Positions 1 through 8,516 of a stretch of DNA of 64,000 bases are shown in pieces; within the stretch, counting starts at the first letter, position 1, and each line of letters opens with the position of its first letter. The notes beneath the pieces were generated by a model, which saw nothing but the letters and a program-made list of their open reading frames with translations, did not search any database and was not told where the DNA came from. This DNA is from Marinilabilia rubra (GTDB taxonomy: Bacteria > Bacteroidota > Bacteroidia > Bacteroidales > Marinilabiliaceae). The position numbers were made by a program, and so were the translations under genes. The DNA lies in contig NZ_QEWP01000005.1 of NCBI RefSeq assembly GCF_003121985.1, forward strand, positions 239,537-303,536, given 5' to 3'.

Positions 1-1
1 A

Positions 2-289
2 GAATATCCCATTCAAATGACTATTGGGGTTTTGTTTTCCTTCTTTAGCAAACTACTGCTTTACATTGCCACAAAAGATAAAAGCCAACAAAACATTGCA
101 TCCAAGTTGGGAATTCCACCTTTTTTTGTAAAAGACTATCAAATGGCTTCGCGGCGTTTTAACTGGAATAAAAGCCGACATGTAGTTTCCCTTTTGCGGG
201 AGTACGATATGAAATCCAAAGGTTTTAACAACAACTCCGCAACACCGGGAGACCTCCTACAGGAGCTTGTTTTCAAAATCATGCATTAA
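2..289 (+). CDS. holA: DNA polymerase III delta subunit, C-terminal fragment
   Basis: Only the 3' end of the gene is inside the window. The reading frame is open from base 2, so the ATG at 17 is internal and the gene continues upstream. The roughly 95 residues seen match the C-terminal helical domain of HolA: a VLFSFFSKLL-type helix, then a 'lgippffvkdY' element and a RRFNW-type element, ending near 'LLQELVFKIMH'. HolA is the delta subunit of the clamp loader, which opens the beta sliding clamp during replication. The assignment rests on this C-terminal pattern only, because the N-terminal AAA+ part is outside the window. The next gene starts 66 bases downstream on the same strand and is functionally unrelated. 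Confidence 0.8.
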   Translation, partial: EYPIQMTIGVLFSFFSKLLLYIATKDKSQQNIASKLGIPPFFVKDYQMASRRFNWNKSRHVVSLLREYDMKSKGFNNNSATPGDLLQELVFKIMH

Positions 290-355
290 ACCAAGCAGAA
301 CAACTCTTGTTTCTTTTCAAATATAATAGTTGTCGAACACACTAAAATTTTTAAT

Positions 356-979
356 ATGAACCTGGATATTAACCTTATTCTTATAATCATCATTTCAGCC
401 ATAAGTATATTCGCATTTTCGCGGCCCGAAATTGTGGGTAAACTTCAGTTTAATGCCTGGCAGATAGTGCACCGCAAAGAGATTCATCGCATGTTTACTT
501 ATGGTCTCGTTCATGGAAGCTGGATTCATTTGTTGATCAACATGTTCGTACTTTTCTCCTTTGGGCGTGCCGTTCTTTATTATTTTGATCAGGCTTTTGA
601 GGGAGGTGCTGCTATACGTTATTTGATTCTATTCGTGAGTGCCATTATTGTTTCTACCATTGCAACTCTGAGTAAAGAAAAAGACAATCCCCATTACAAT
701 GCAGTAGGAGCGTCAGGAGCAGTTTCGGCAGTAGTTTTCACTTCCATTCTTTTCGACCCCTATAACCCAATATTGTTGTTTGGCATCATTCCTATTCCCG
801 GCATTATTTTCGGCGTGTTATATATTATCTACTCGAAATACATGGCGGGGAAAAACGTTGATAATATTGGTCATGATGCACATTACTATGGTGCGATTTA
901 CGGCCTTTTATTCCCTTTATTGTACGAACCCAAACTTGCCTTGCATTTTTTGAACCAGTTGACCAGCTTTAATTTCTAA
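356..979 (+). CDS. Rhomboid family intramembrane serine protease
   Basis: This 207-residue multi-pass membrane protein has the rhomboid signature. A WIHLLINM segment gives the His58...Asn62 oxyanion pair, GASG at residues 118-121 carries the catalytic Ser120, and an AHYYGAIYG segment places the catalytic His at about 176. Rhomboids cleave transmembrane segments of other membrane proteins inside the lipid bilayer. About six hydrophobic segments are visible and there is no extra soluble domain, so this is the short bacterial type. The natural substrate cannot be read from the sequence. It lies between holA and a class IV aminotransferase, which gives no clue to a pathway. The ATG at 356 starts directly at the first membrane segment and is the obvious start. 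Confidence 0.9.
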   Translation: MNLDINLILIIIISAISIFAFSRPEIVGKLQFNAWQIVHRKEIHRMFTYGLVHGSWIHLLINMFVLFSFGRAVLYYFDQAFEGGAAIRYLILFVSAIIVSTIATLSKEKDNPHYNAVGASGAVSAVVFTSILFDPYNPILLFGIIPIPGIIFGVLYIIYSKYMAGKNVDNIGHDAHYYGAIYGLLFPLLYEPKLALHFLNQLTSFNF

Positions 980-1184
980 ATAGAAGTGTCTGTACATAAA
1001 GTGCCATTTGCGTCGTTACGCTTGCCGACAAAACACTCATCCCGAAGCATTAGGGACTCCGTTTTGGCGGCTTCGCAAGCCCCCGAAGAAAAATCGGGGC
1101 AGGCTTTGCAACTGAGCCTTTCTGACCAGACACGTGATAATAAATACACTATCCCGGCTTTATAGACGGGCACTAAATAAGCTT
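980..1184. other. Non-coding spacer with short hairpins
   Basis: This 205-base spacer separates the rhomboid and aminotransferase genes. It holds a small stem-loop at 1081-1099 (CCCCGA/TCGGGG) and an imperfect one at about 1040-1056 (TCCC/GGGA), like the TCCCGA-TCGGGA hairpins found elsewhere in the window. A GTG at 1134 would extend the next gene by 17 residues into this spacer, but that extension looks unlike the protein family. No RNA gene was recognised. Confidence 0.4.
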
Positions 1185-2057
1185 ATGCCTCCCGGAACCA
1201 AGAAATACCTAATTCTTAACGGCCATTTTTACGAAACCGGAAAAGCTATTTTCTCTTCCGAAAACAGAGCTTTTCGCTATGGAGATGGCCTTTTTGAAAC
1301 CATGCGATGCCACAAAACCGTTCCTCTCTTTTTTGATGACCATTATGAGCGGTTACTGAGAGGAATGGCAGTTATGAGGATGTCTGTTGCGGCCTTGCCT
1401 CCACTTGATATTTTTAAAGGTCATATTGAAAGACTAATTGTTCGAAACAGGATTTTTAGCGATGCCAGAGTCCGGCTTTCTGTCTTCCGAAGAGAAGGAG
1501 GCCTCTACACCCCTGAAAGCAATAGTATCTCCTGGCTTTTGGAAGCCACTCCACTGAAGGAGAAAGGATATCAACTCAACGAAGACGGTTTAAAAATTGG
1601 TGTTTTTCACGGATTTCCGAAAACATGGAATCTTGCTGCGTCTTTCAAAACACTTAATTGCACCCCATATGTACTTGCCGGCTTACACAAGAATGAACAG
1701 CACTGGGATGACTGCTTAATAGAAAACCAGGACAAACAACTAATAGAAAGCATAAGTTCCAACCTTTTCTGGACAAAAAACGGCCAATTGTTTACACCTG
1801 GTTTACCTTCAGGATGTGTGGACGGAATTATGAGAAAAAACACCCTTCAATTTGCAGCTTCGCAAAGTATCGCGATAAAAGAGACAGGAGGTGTCTCAAA
1901 AGAGGAGTTATTAAATGCAGAGGAAGTTTTTCTGACCAATTCTGTCAATGGAATCAGGTGGGTCATGGCTTTTGAAGAAAAGCGCTACTTCAATAAACTC
2001 CCGAAAGAGATTACCCGATGGTTAAATAAAGCAATTCAACTCCAGATACCCGGCTGA
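1185..2057 (+). CDS. Class IV aminotransferase-like PLP enzyme (PabC/IlvE fold)
   Basis: The 290-residue protein matches fold-type IV PLP enzymes, the group holding branched-chain aminotransferase, D-amino-acid aminotransferase and aminodeoxychorismate lyase. Visible landmarks are the N-terminal 'RAFRYGDGLFETMR' type element, an SFKTLNC segment carrying the probable PLP lysine, and the C-terminal 'EVFLTNSVNGI' cofactor-binding loop. Substrate cannot be decided from the sequence; aminodeoxychorismate lyase for folate synthesis is one possibility. A GTG at 1134 would add 17 residues, but the ATG at 1185 begins just before the conserved 'LNGHFYE' strand and is preferred. The gene converges on yqgE, with 20 bases between the two stops. 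Confidence 0.75.
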   Translation: MPPGTKKYLILNGHFYETGKAIFSSENRAFRYGDGLFETMRCHKTVPLFFDDHYERLLRGMAVMRMSVAALPPLDIFKGHIERLIVRNRIFSDARVRLSVFRREGGLYTPESNSISWLLEATPLKEKGYQLNEDGLKIGVFHGFPKTWNLAASFKTLNCTPYVLAGLHKNEQHWDDCLIENQDKQLIESISSNLFWTKNGQLFTPGLPSGCVDGIMRKNTLQFAASQSIAIKETGGVSKEELLNAEEVFLTNSVNGIRWVMAFEEKRYFNKLPKEITRWLNKAIQLQIPG

Positions 2058-2077
2058 CCCAGATTGGGGTGGTTAAT

Positions 2078-2671
2078 TTAATTAAAAGCAGGGTTTCGGG
2101 GAAAATTAGTCCATGTTTTGTAGATATCCCCCATTAGTTTCATAGCTTTCTCCCAGTTATTTTCAACATCCCGGGTCATAATCAACTCATCATCAAGAGT
2201 GGATACCACCCAACTGTTTTCGGCAATCTCACCTTCCAACTGCCCGGGAGCCCAACCACTATAACCCGCAAAAAACTTAACAGACCGGCTTGAGGCTTCT
2301 CCTTCGTTGATCATTCTTTTCAGAAACTCAAAATCCCCCCCCCAATATACATGTGGTGTTACCTGAACGGCTCCAGGAACCACCGATCCTAAAGTGTGAA
2401 GAAAACTCAAAGTATTACTCGAAACAGGGCCTCCAACAAAAAGCTCCCCTTCAAAGCTTAATAAATCCTCAATAACCTCATCTGGATAAAGTTCTGTCGA
2501 TTTATTTAAAACAAAACCAACCGTTCCTTTTTCGTTATGCTCGGTAATGAGTACGATTGACCGCCCAAAATAAGGTCCCTGCAAAAAAGGCTCTGCAATA
2601 AGCACCCTCCCAGCAGATGGTTGCAAATTGGCTTTTGTTGGCTGGAAAATATTAAAATCAAGATTTTTCAT
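2078..2671 (-). CDS. YqgE/AlgH family protein
   Basis: The 197-residue protein matches the YqgE/AlgH (DUF179) family through its whole length: 'GRVLIAEPFLQGPYFGRSIVLI' near the N-terminus, 'GTVGFVLNK', 'LFVGGPV' in the middle and 'FFAGYSGWAPGQLEGEI' towards the C-terminus. The family is widespread and of unclear molecular function; the AlgH name comes from a link with alginate regulation in Pseudomonas, which does not establish a role here. It is cytosolic, with no signal peptide or membrane segment. It faces the class IV aminotransferase gene tail to tail. A long gene-free stretch lies upstream. Confidence 0.88.
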   Translation of the reverse strand: MKNLDFNIFQPTKANLQPSAGRVLIAEPFLQGPYFGRSIVLITEHNEKGTVGFVLNKSTELYPDEVIEDLLSFEGELFVGGPVSSNTLSFLHTLGSVVPGAVQVTPHVYWGGDFEFLKRMINEGEASSRSVKFFAGYSGWAPGQLEGEIAENSWVVSTLDDELIMTRDVENNWEKAMKLMGDIYKTWTNFPRNPAFN

Positions 2672-2970
2672 AACTACTCATTTTGCCCGAAGTGCTTTCT
2701 CTAATTTCATATTTTCATAAACAAACACACCGCAGCACCGGAATTTAAATTCATAAACCTGGGCAGGGGACTTCTCTGTTGAATCATCTCAAATAAAGTT
2801 ATTCATTCACAACTCACTACTTATGAGAGTTGAGTAAAACATGTCTTATACAATAAACTTATGACATTTTTAAAATTAATAAAAGTAAAAGCCATAAACT
2901 TTTTAATCTTTTACTCCATTTTTATCGAAATTGTTTCTTAATCCCTTTATTCTTCTGACTTAGTCAGGGC

Positions 2971-3077
2971 TTGCTAAAAAGTCAAAAGGGCATAATTTAC
3001 ACCCCAAAAAATCGAAGATTTATTGGAATACTTCGAAATTTTATTGGTGAAGTAAAGTTTGTCCTTTTGACCAGCAA
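2971..3077. repeat. 107-bp palindromic element
   Basis: The left end (TTGCT, five A, GTCAAAAGG) pairs with the right end (CCTTTTGAC, C, AGCAA), and pairing continues inward through TTTACACC/GGTGAAGTAAA and TCGAAG/CTTCGA. The arms therefore run nearly to the centre. It contains no ORF and sits immediately beside two other repeats. Confidence 0.65.
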
Positions 3078-3088
3078 ATTTCGTTGTC

Positions 3089-3133
3089 TCAAGTGCAAGG
3101 TTACTTATGTGTTGTTTTAAAAAGCTTTGCATC
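3089..3133 (-). repeat. 45-bp dispersed repeat, copy 1
   Basis: Read on the minus strand, this segment begins GATGCAAAGCTTTTTAA and matches 54422-54466 at 40 of 45 positions by eye. It lies between two palindromes and encodes nothing recognisable. Confidence 0.65.
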
Positions 3134-3135
3134 TG

Positions 3136-3298
3136 AGAAACTGTTTTAAGTTTTATCCTTTGGGATGTTTTCTGGTCTTGAGTTCTTATCCTTCGTCAAA
3201 ATTTCCTTAAATAGCGTTGCTATTCGTGTCAATTTTGACTTGTCTAAGAACTCAATTCTTCAAAAACATCTTCCAAAAACAAAATTTAAACAGTTTCT
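3136..3298 (+). repeat. Palindromic MITE-like element, full copy A
   Basis: This 163-bp segment begins AGAAACTGTTTTAAG and ends in the inverse, TTTAAACAGTTTCT. The two halves pair almost throughout (GATGTTTT/AAAACATC, GAGTTCTTA/TAAGAACTC, GTCAAAATT/AATTTTGAC), and the centre is AATAGC-GTT-GCTATT. Related copies lie at 52780-52884 and, inverted, at 60389-60550. No ORF lies inside, so it would need outside enzymes to move. Confidence 0.75.
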
Positions 3299-3670
3299 GA
3301 ATAATTTTATTTTGCAATTTTAAATTAGTGTTCAATATTATCGGCAATTTTAAGCGCGCCCTGGTTAAATTAAAATTTTATAAATTTAGGTAGTAAATTG
3401 AAAGCAATTGTAAAGAATACCAACACGCAAAAGAGTATCTTTGTTTTCGGATTACTCTTTGTTCTAAATTAGGAAAAAATCAAAATAACACCAAAAGTTT
3501 GCCTTCCAAAATCCTTCGTTAATCAAATAAAAACGCACCATCTAAACCATCCTGTGGCAATTGGGTTATGAATTAATTAGATTTACAGTGCTGGCATTAA
3601 ATGCAATTTTGGTAATAAATATTTTTTGGCAGCTATCCCAAAACAGCATAAAAAGGTGAAATACCCTGAT

Positions 3671-3710
3671 CAATAGATCGTTAGATTTTTAGATTTAAGA
3701 TAAATCATAA
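3671..3710 (+). repeat. Dispersed repeat CAATAGATCGTTAG, copy 1 (short)
   Basis: The segment starts CAATAGATCGTTAGATTTTT and continues with 'AGATTTAAGATAAATC', like copies at 51461, 52926, 48914-48989 (inverted) and about 57790-57851 (inverted). This copy loses similarity after about 40 bases. Confidence 0.6.
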
Positions 3711-3858
3711 CCAATTAATAATCCGAACGTTAATCCATAAAACCATTGACCTGTAAACAATTAACTCAAAGCTAATTGCAAGAACTTAACGGACTATTAC
3801 TGATAAAAAGACATAAAAAACCTAAGCCCCAAAAATTTGTAAATAAAAGTATTCCGAC

Positions 3859-4647
3859 ATGCAAAGAAAATTTTCCAGGCATCTTTTATCCATTATTTTT
3901 CCAATATTGTTTATCACTTTCGGGTGTCAGAGCCCCAAAAACATGGTATATCTTAAAGATGCCTCGACCCGCGATACAACCATGATTTATCAGCAACCCG
4001 CCAAAAAGTACCTGATAAGTGCCAACGACATAATTTTTGTCCGAATTTTGACCGGAAATCCGGGGATATCTGCTCTATACAACAACACGCCAACCTCAGG
4101 TTTCAGCACTTCCTTAAGCTCTGAGGCAGACCAATACATAAACGGCTTCACAGTAAACAATGATGGAAATATTAAACTCCCGGTACTGGGTCAATTGAAA
4201 GTAAAAGGTCTGACACTGCAGGAAACAGAACAACAGATACAGAGACTTGCAGATAATTATTTAGTAGATGCTACTGTTATTGTCCGGCTCCTGAACTACA
4301 AAGTCACCGTTTTGGGAGAGGTCACACGACCAGGTGTATACAGCCATTACAACGACAGATTAACCATTCTTGAAGCGATAGGAAAAGCAGGTGATATCAC
4401 TGATCTTGGAGACAAGCGGAACATCATGGTAATCCGTCCTGTTCCTGAAGGACGCGTAACATATCAACTGGACCTTACGAATAAAGACTTACTTACATCC
4501 CCGGCGTTCTTCCTGAAACCAAATGATGTAATATATGTAAAGCCATCTAAGAGCAAGGCTTTTCAAATCAATTTGCCCACAATGAGCATGATTCTTTCAT
4601 CTATTACAACCATCATTGTGCTGGCTCAGTATTTTGACAATCAGTAA
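3859..4647 (+). CDS. Outer-membrane polysaccharide export lipoprotein (Wza-like)
   Basis: The 262-residue protein has a lipoprotein signal (LFITFGC, lipidated Cys23), a polysaccharide export domain at about residues 50-145 (beginning 'YLISANDIIFVRI', with 'GNIKLPVLGQLKVKGLTLQE'), then one SLBB-type segment (about 146-235, 'VTVLGEVTRPGVY'), and a C-terminal hydrophobic segment ('TMSMILSSITTIIVLAQYF') of the kind that inserts in the outer membrane. In the Wza family an octamer forms the channel through which capsule or exopolysaccharide leaves the cell. The partner Wzc-like gene starts 16 bases downstream, so the two form one operon. No glycosyltransferases, flippase or polymerase follow, so the sugar-building genes must lie elsewhere. 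Confidence 0.88.
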   Translation: MQRKFSRHLLSIIFPILFITFGCQSPKNMVYLKDASTRDTTMIYQQPAKKYLISANDIIFVRILTGNPGISALYNNTPTSGFSTSLSSEADQYINGFTVNNDGNIKLPVLGQLKVKGLTLQETEQQIQRLADNYLVDATVIVRLLNYKVTVLGEVTRPGVYSHYNDRLTILEAIGKAGDITDLGDKRNIMVIRPVPEGRVTYQLDLTNKDLLTSPAFFLKPNDVIYVKPSKSKAFQINLPTMSMILSSITTIIVLAQYFDNQ

Positions 4648-4663
4648 ACCGGATTTTCAGCCC

Positions 4664-7084
4664 ATGAATTACAAGGACAATTTTGATAATAACAACAATA
4701 AAGACCACTTCACAAGAAGCAGTTCACAGGATCTGGTCAAATTTTTTCGGAGAATTCTGGATAAATGGTATTTCTTTATTTCCGGTCTTATTATTGCGCT
4801 GACCTTCGCCTTTATAATCAACAAGTTTACGCACCCCGTATACCACGGCCAAAGCACGATACTGATCCGGTCAGGACAAAACAAACCTGTAGGTGCGGAA
4901 GCTCTTGTAAGAGATCTTTCATTTAGTACCAACAATGATATCCGAAATGAAATTGGCATTCTAAAATCTTTTTCCTTAACTCAACGAACACTTGAGAGTC
5001 TGAACCTGGAAATAACGTATAAGAAAGTACCACGTATTTTTGACTGTTGCCGGATCAACTCACTCAGCAGAAATATTTTTCATAAATCCCCAATAGTGAT
5101 ACAAAAAGAAGGCAACAAGCCACAACTTACCGGGGCCCCCTTCTTTGTCAGAATATTATCAACCAAACAGTACCTTTTAGAATTTGAAGCCAGCATTAAT
5201 GGAAAACAGATAGCACAAACCGACACATTTAATTTTGGAAATAAGATCAAGAGCCCCTACTTCTCCTTTTCTGTTCATTTAAGAAACAAATACGCCCCGG
5301 AACTCTTTTCCAAAGAATCTTCTTACTACAAGAACGACTACAGCTTCGAGTTTAATAACATTCAAAATTTGGTTTCGAAATACAGAAATAATCTGGAAGT
5401 AGATTTCTATTACGATGACGCTTCCATTCTTGAATTAAACCTTGAAGGGGCACATCCCGACATTGTTACGACTTTTCTAAATCAACATGCCCGCTCGTTT
5501 ATAGCGAGAGGCCTGGAGGAAAAAAACCGCATTGCCAGTGCCACCATTGACTTTATTGATCAGCAAATAAGTGGCATTTCAGACTCACTACAGGAAGCTG
5601 AGTCTAATTTCCAAAAATTCAGGGCAAAAAACAAAGTCATCAACATCAGTACTGAAGGCAATTATGCAATGGAAAAGCTGGAGTCATTAGTCACTCAGAA
5701 AAGCAATATCCAACGTATGTCGAAATACTACGACTACTTATACGATTACATTCAAAACCAAAATGAATTTGACGATGTGATTGTGCCCAGTACTATGGGA
5801 ATTTCTGACCAATCGCTAAACAACCTTGTAAACCGGCTTGGAGAAGCTTATTCCCAAAGAAACCGGTTGCTTATGACAGCGCGGAAAAACAGCCCGCAGG
5901 TACAACAAATTACCAGTGAGATTGAATCAATCAGGCAAGCACTCATTGAGAACGTCAGAAACATCATTAATACCACTCAAATTGAAATTGAGGAAATCAA
6001 CAAACAGATAGAAGAGGTTAACAAGCAAATCAGGCGGTTGCCCGGAACGGAAAGAGAATACATAAATATTCAGAGGGATTTTCAGCTGAATGACAATATA
6101 TATACATTTCTTTTACAAAAACGCTCCGAGGCAGGAATTGCACTGGCATCCAACGTTTCCGATCACAAAATAATAGATCCCGCTCTGAAGCAAACCACTT
6201 ACAAAACGGCCCCGCGCCCCATGGCCAATCTGATCATTGCCGGACTTCTGGGGCTTTTAATTCCCGGCATAACGCTGATATTAGGCGACAGCTTAAACAC
6301 CCGGATCAACAGCCGGTTCAATATTGAGGAGTATTCAGCCGTGCCGGTTTTGGGACATATTGAGCACAGCATGTCCAGTAAAAAACTACCGGTCATTGAA
6401 TACCCGCGTTCCCCCCTTGCAGAATCATTCAGGGCGCTGCGCACAAACATTGATTTTATGATCGGCAAACAAAAGTCTCCTGCTGTCATTGCTTTAACAT
6501 CTTCCATCTCGGGTGAAGGGAAATCATTCTGTTCAGCCAATCTGGGGGCCATTCTGGCGATCACAGGAAAGAAAGTTTTGGTTGTTGGTATGGATTTACG
6601 GAAACCACAAACACACACAGAATTCAACATTGACAATAAAAAAGGTCTGAGTAATCTGTTAATTGGCACCTCCGGTTTTAACAGCGCAGTGGTTGAATCA
6701 AGCGTGGAAGGGCTTTACGTCATCCCTTCCGGCCCTATTCCACCAAATCCCGCGGAGCTTTTGCAATCTGAAGAAATGAACGCTTTTATGGCAGAAGCGA
6801 AAAAGAATTTTGATTTTATCATTCTGGATACCCCGCCGCTGGCACTTGTTGCCGATACCTTATTAATCACAGAAGCCACTGACCTAAACCTTTTTATCCT
6901 TAGACAGGGGGTTTCCAGAAAACAGGCCATTGAATTCATCAACCACCTTTCAGAGTCTCAGCGGATAAAGAATGCCGGACTGGTAGTCAATGATGTAAAA
7001 ATATTAAACAATTACAGCCCCGTAAACCGTTACGGATACGGCTATGGATACAGCAGGTTCAGAAAAAGCGGCTACTATGAATAA
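4664..7084 (+). CDS. Wzc-like chain-length/tyrosine autokinase of polysaccharide export
   Basis: The protein is about 806 residues long. An N-terminal membrane segment (about 35-55) starts the Wzz chain-length domain; a long coiled-coil periplasmic region follows (about 290-480, with the 'LPGTEREYINIQRDFQLNDN' type element), then a second membrane segment ('LIIAGLLGLLIPGITLIL') and a cytosolic BY-kinase domain. The kinase shows Walker A (SISGEGKS, near 615), Walker A' (VVGMDLRKP, near 640) and Walker B (FIILDTPPL, near 720). A Tyr-rich tail (NRYGYGYGYSRFRKSGYYE) is the probable autophosphorylation cluster. Cycles of tyrosine phosphorylation control polymer length and export. A GTG at 4616 would overlap the upstream gene; the ATG at 4664 is preferred. 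Confidence 0.9.
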   Translation: MNYKDNFDNNNNKDHFTRSSSQDLVKFFRRILDKWYFFISGLIIALTFAFIINKFTHPVYHGQSTILIRSGQNKPVGAEALVRDLSFSTNNDIRNEIGILKSFSLTQRTLESLNLEITYKKVPRIFDCCRINSLSRNIFHKSPIVIQKEGNKPQLTGAPFFVRILSTKQYLLEFEASINGKQIAQTDTFNFGNKIKSPYFSFSVHLRNKYAPELFSKESSYYKNDYSFEFNNIQNLVSKYRNNLEVDFYYDDASILELNLEGAHPDIVTTFLNQHARSFIARGLEEKNRIASATIDFIDQQISGISDSLQEAESNFQKFRAKNKVINISTEGNYAMEKLESLVTQKSNIQRMSKYYDYLYDYIQNQNEFDDVIVPSTMGISDQSLNNLVNRLGEAYSQRNRLLMTARKNSPQVQQITSEIESIRQALIENVRNIINTTQIEIEEINKQIEEVNKQIRRLPGTEREYINIQRDFQLNDNIYTFLLQKRSEAGIALASNVSDHKIIDPALKQTTYKTAPRPMANLIIAGLLGLLIPGITLILGDSLNTRINSRFNIEEYSAVPVLGHIEHSMSSKKLPVIEYPRSPLAESFRALRTNIDFMIGKQKSPAVIALTSSISGEGKSFCSANLGAILAITGKKVLVVGMDLRKPQTHTEFNIDNKKGLSNLLIGTSGFNSAVVESSVEGLYVIPSGPIPPNPAELLQSEEMNAFMAEAKKNFDFIILDTPPLALVADTLLITEATDLNLFILRQGVSRKQAIEFINHLSESQRIKNAGLVVNDVKILNNYSPVNRYGYGYGYSRFRKSGYYE

Positions 7085-8428
7085 TCACCGATTCACAGAA
7101 TTGGCAACTTCTGCTCCGATTAACCTGTCGTATCTGGCTCCGGCGGAGCGATAATAAACCAAAATAAGATAATCATTTTCAGTGCGCCCAAAGCTCCCCT
7201 CGATGGGCATTACAGATCCAATGGAATCACTTTGACCTTTTACCAGAAATTGATAATTATAATAACCTTGTTTTAGCAACAAGGTCAAGGTATACGAATC
7301 ATTCTCAAAATCATATTTCATCCTGTTTTCATCATTCAGCATCCAATTGGTAAGGCCCCCCATCAAATAAACTTCTTTTCCGCCAAGGGGTGGCTCCCAT
7401 TTTAATGAAAAATGCACAAAAGCATAATCAGAAGAGACATCCGGATCCTGCTCTTCCTGAACTTCAATATAGTAACGCCCGTTAAAATCCTGATGGTAAT
7501 AATACGGCTTGCCTGCGGCAGCCTGATCGGTAAAAACATCCACATGGTAAAAAGGATCAGAAAAAGTAATGTCCTCAATATGATCGGATTGAAAACGAAA
7601 ACTTCTTAAATCAACCCATCGGAACTCATTTCCACCTTCCATAACCACCTCACGGTTATAGTTGAAATCCATTTTATCATTCCCGAAAAACAATGGGGGT
7701 AAACCTGTTACGGCATTGTCAGTTCTACCATTCTGTATTACTGTCACCTTTATTTCATTCGCCGGGTCCATAATAGTAATTCCGGGATGAGAAACTTCAA
7801 AATCTATTTCCTGGTAATGATTTCTCCCGGTTGATTGCATGGTATATTTCACATCAGGCTCAATGGTCACCTTTTGTTCATTGACCATAAATCGCTTCAC
7901 CAGCAAAGGGTTATCCCGGTCAAAATTTTCAAAAACCTTAATAAGGTAATTGCCGGATTTTAGTACAGATGCTTCGTTGTTTGGAAAAACCAGTTCATAA
8001 TGTACGTAGTCAAAAGTAGTATTGAAGGACCTCCGGTAGTCCTCCACCGTCAAAAACTCATTGCCTCTGAAATATTCGGTCCGCATAAGCTGCGATGAAC
8101 TCCAGTCCTCGTCACAAAATTCAATCGAATAATGGTAATTTTTAATTTCAGTTCCCAGCTCATCAAAAGACAACACCAACTTCTGGTTGGAGTTTAATTC
8201 AATTAAAGGATAAGACATTGGCCATCCCTGACGATGAAAACGAACAGTTTTAATATTTTCATCTACACGTTCCGGATTGGAAAAATTTCTTAAAGTTTGT
8301 GAAAGTAATGCCGGAGAAAAGCATCCCCAAAAAAGAAATAATAAAATAAAGAAATATTTGCGCAAATAATTAGAACCAAAGGTTTGTACAATTTGTTTGC
8401 CCAGTGTAAAAAATATATAAATGCTCAT
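7085..8428 (-). CDS. T9SS plug-domain protein (DUF5103 family)
   Basis: The 447-residue protein has a hydrophobic export segment near residues 22-43 (cleavage probably after LLSQ) and the conserved DUF5103 sequence: 'PMSYPLIELNSNQKLVLSFD', 'YHYSIEFCDEDW', 'EYFRGNE' and 'YVHYELVFPN'. The family corresponds to the T9SS 'Plug', described as closing the periplasmic side of the SprA translocon between cargo transfers. That fits the giant T9SS-type protein 17 kb away. A possible starch-binding/E-set-like fold is seen in the last 100 residues ('EVYLMGGLTNW'). The gene runs divergently from nqrA with 88 bases between starts, so the promoters share that spacer. The exact N-terminal Met is uncertain because the segment before the hydrophobic core is unusually long. 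Confidence 0.82.
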   Translation of the reverse strand: MSIYIFFTLGKQIVQTFGSNYLRKYFFILLFLFWGCFSPALLSQTLRNFSNPERVDENIKTVRFHRQGWPMSYPLIELNSNQKLVLSFDELGTEIKNYHYSIEFCDEDWSSSQLMRTEYFRGNEFLTVEDYRRSFNTTFDYVHYELVFPNNEASVLKSGNYLIKVFENFDRDNPLLVKRFMVNEQKVTIEPDVKYTMQSTGRNHYQEIDFEVSHPGITIMDPANEIKVTVIQNGRTDNAVTGLPPLFFGNDKMDFNYNREVVMEGGNEFRWVDLRSFRFQSDHIEDITFSDPFYHVDVFTDQAAAGKPYYYHQDFNGRYYIEVQEEQDPDVSSDYAFVHFSLKWEPPLGGKEVYLMGGLTNWMLNDENRMKYDFENDSYTLTLLLKQGYYNYQFLVKGQSDSIGSVMPIEGSFGRTENDYLILVYYRSAGARYDRLIGAEVANSVNR

Positions 8429-8479
8429 TTTGAAGTGGTTTCAATAACCTTAACAGTGGTCTAAAGTAATAAATTTAAC

Positions 8480-8487
8480 TATTTTTG
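8480..8487 (+). promoter_or_regulatory. Putative -7 promoter box of the nqr operon
   Basis: TATTTTTG fits the Bacteroidota consensus TAnnTTTG and lies 29 bases before the nqrA ATG. I see no clear TTTG -33 box at the expected distance, so only the -7 half is supported. Confidence 0.4.
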
Positions 8488-8516
8488 CAGACAAATTCAA
8501 AAACCGTTTATCAAAC

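Larger units (their letters stand above)
2672..3858. other. Gene-free stretch packed with palindromic repeats
   Basis: No credible gene lies in these 1.2 kb; the only ORF, at about 3776-3985, overlaps the start of the next real gene in another frame. The stretch holds, in order, a 107-bp palindrome, a 45-bp repeat shared with 54.4 kb, a 163-bp palindrome shared with two other sites, and a copy of the CAATAGATCGTTAG dispersed repeat. Base composition is very AT-rich. The promoter of the polysaccharide export pair must lie in its last part, but I could not pick it out with confidence. Confidence 0.6.

Noticed and set aside
976..1173. A 65-residue minus-strand ORF between the rhomboid and aminotransferase genes
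   Set aside because: Covers short hairpins and overlaps the rhomboid stop region; no family resemblance.
4616..4663. GTG start extending the Wzc-like protein by 16 residues
   Set aside because: It would overlap the upstream gene by 32 bases and add sequence unlike the family; the ATG at 4664 is better placed.
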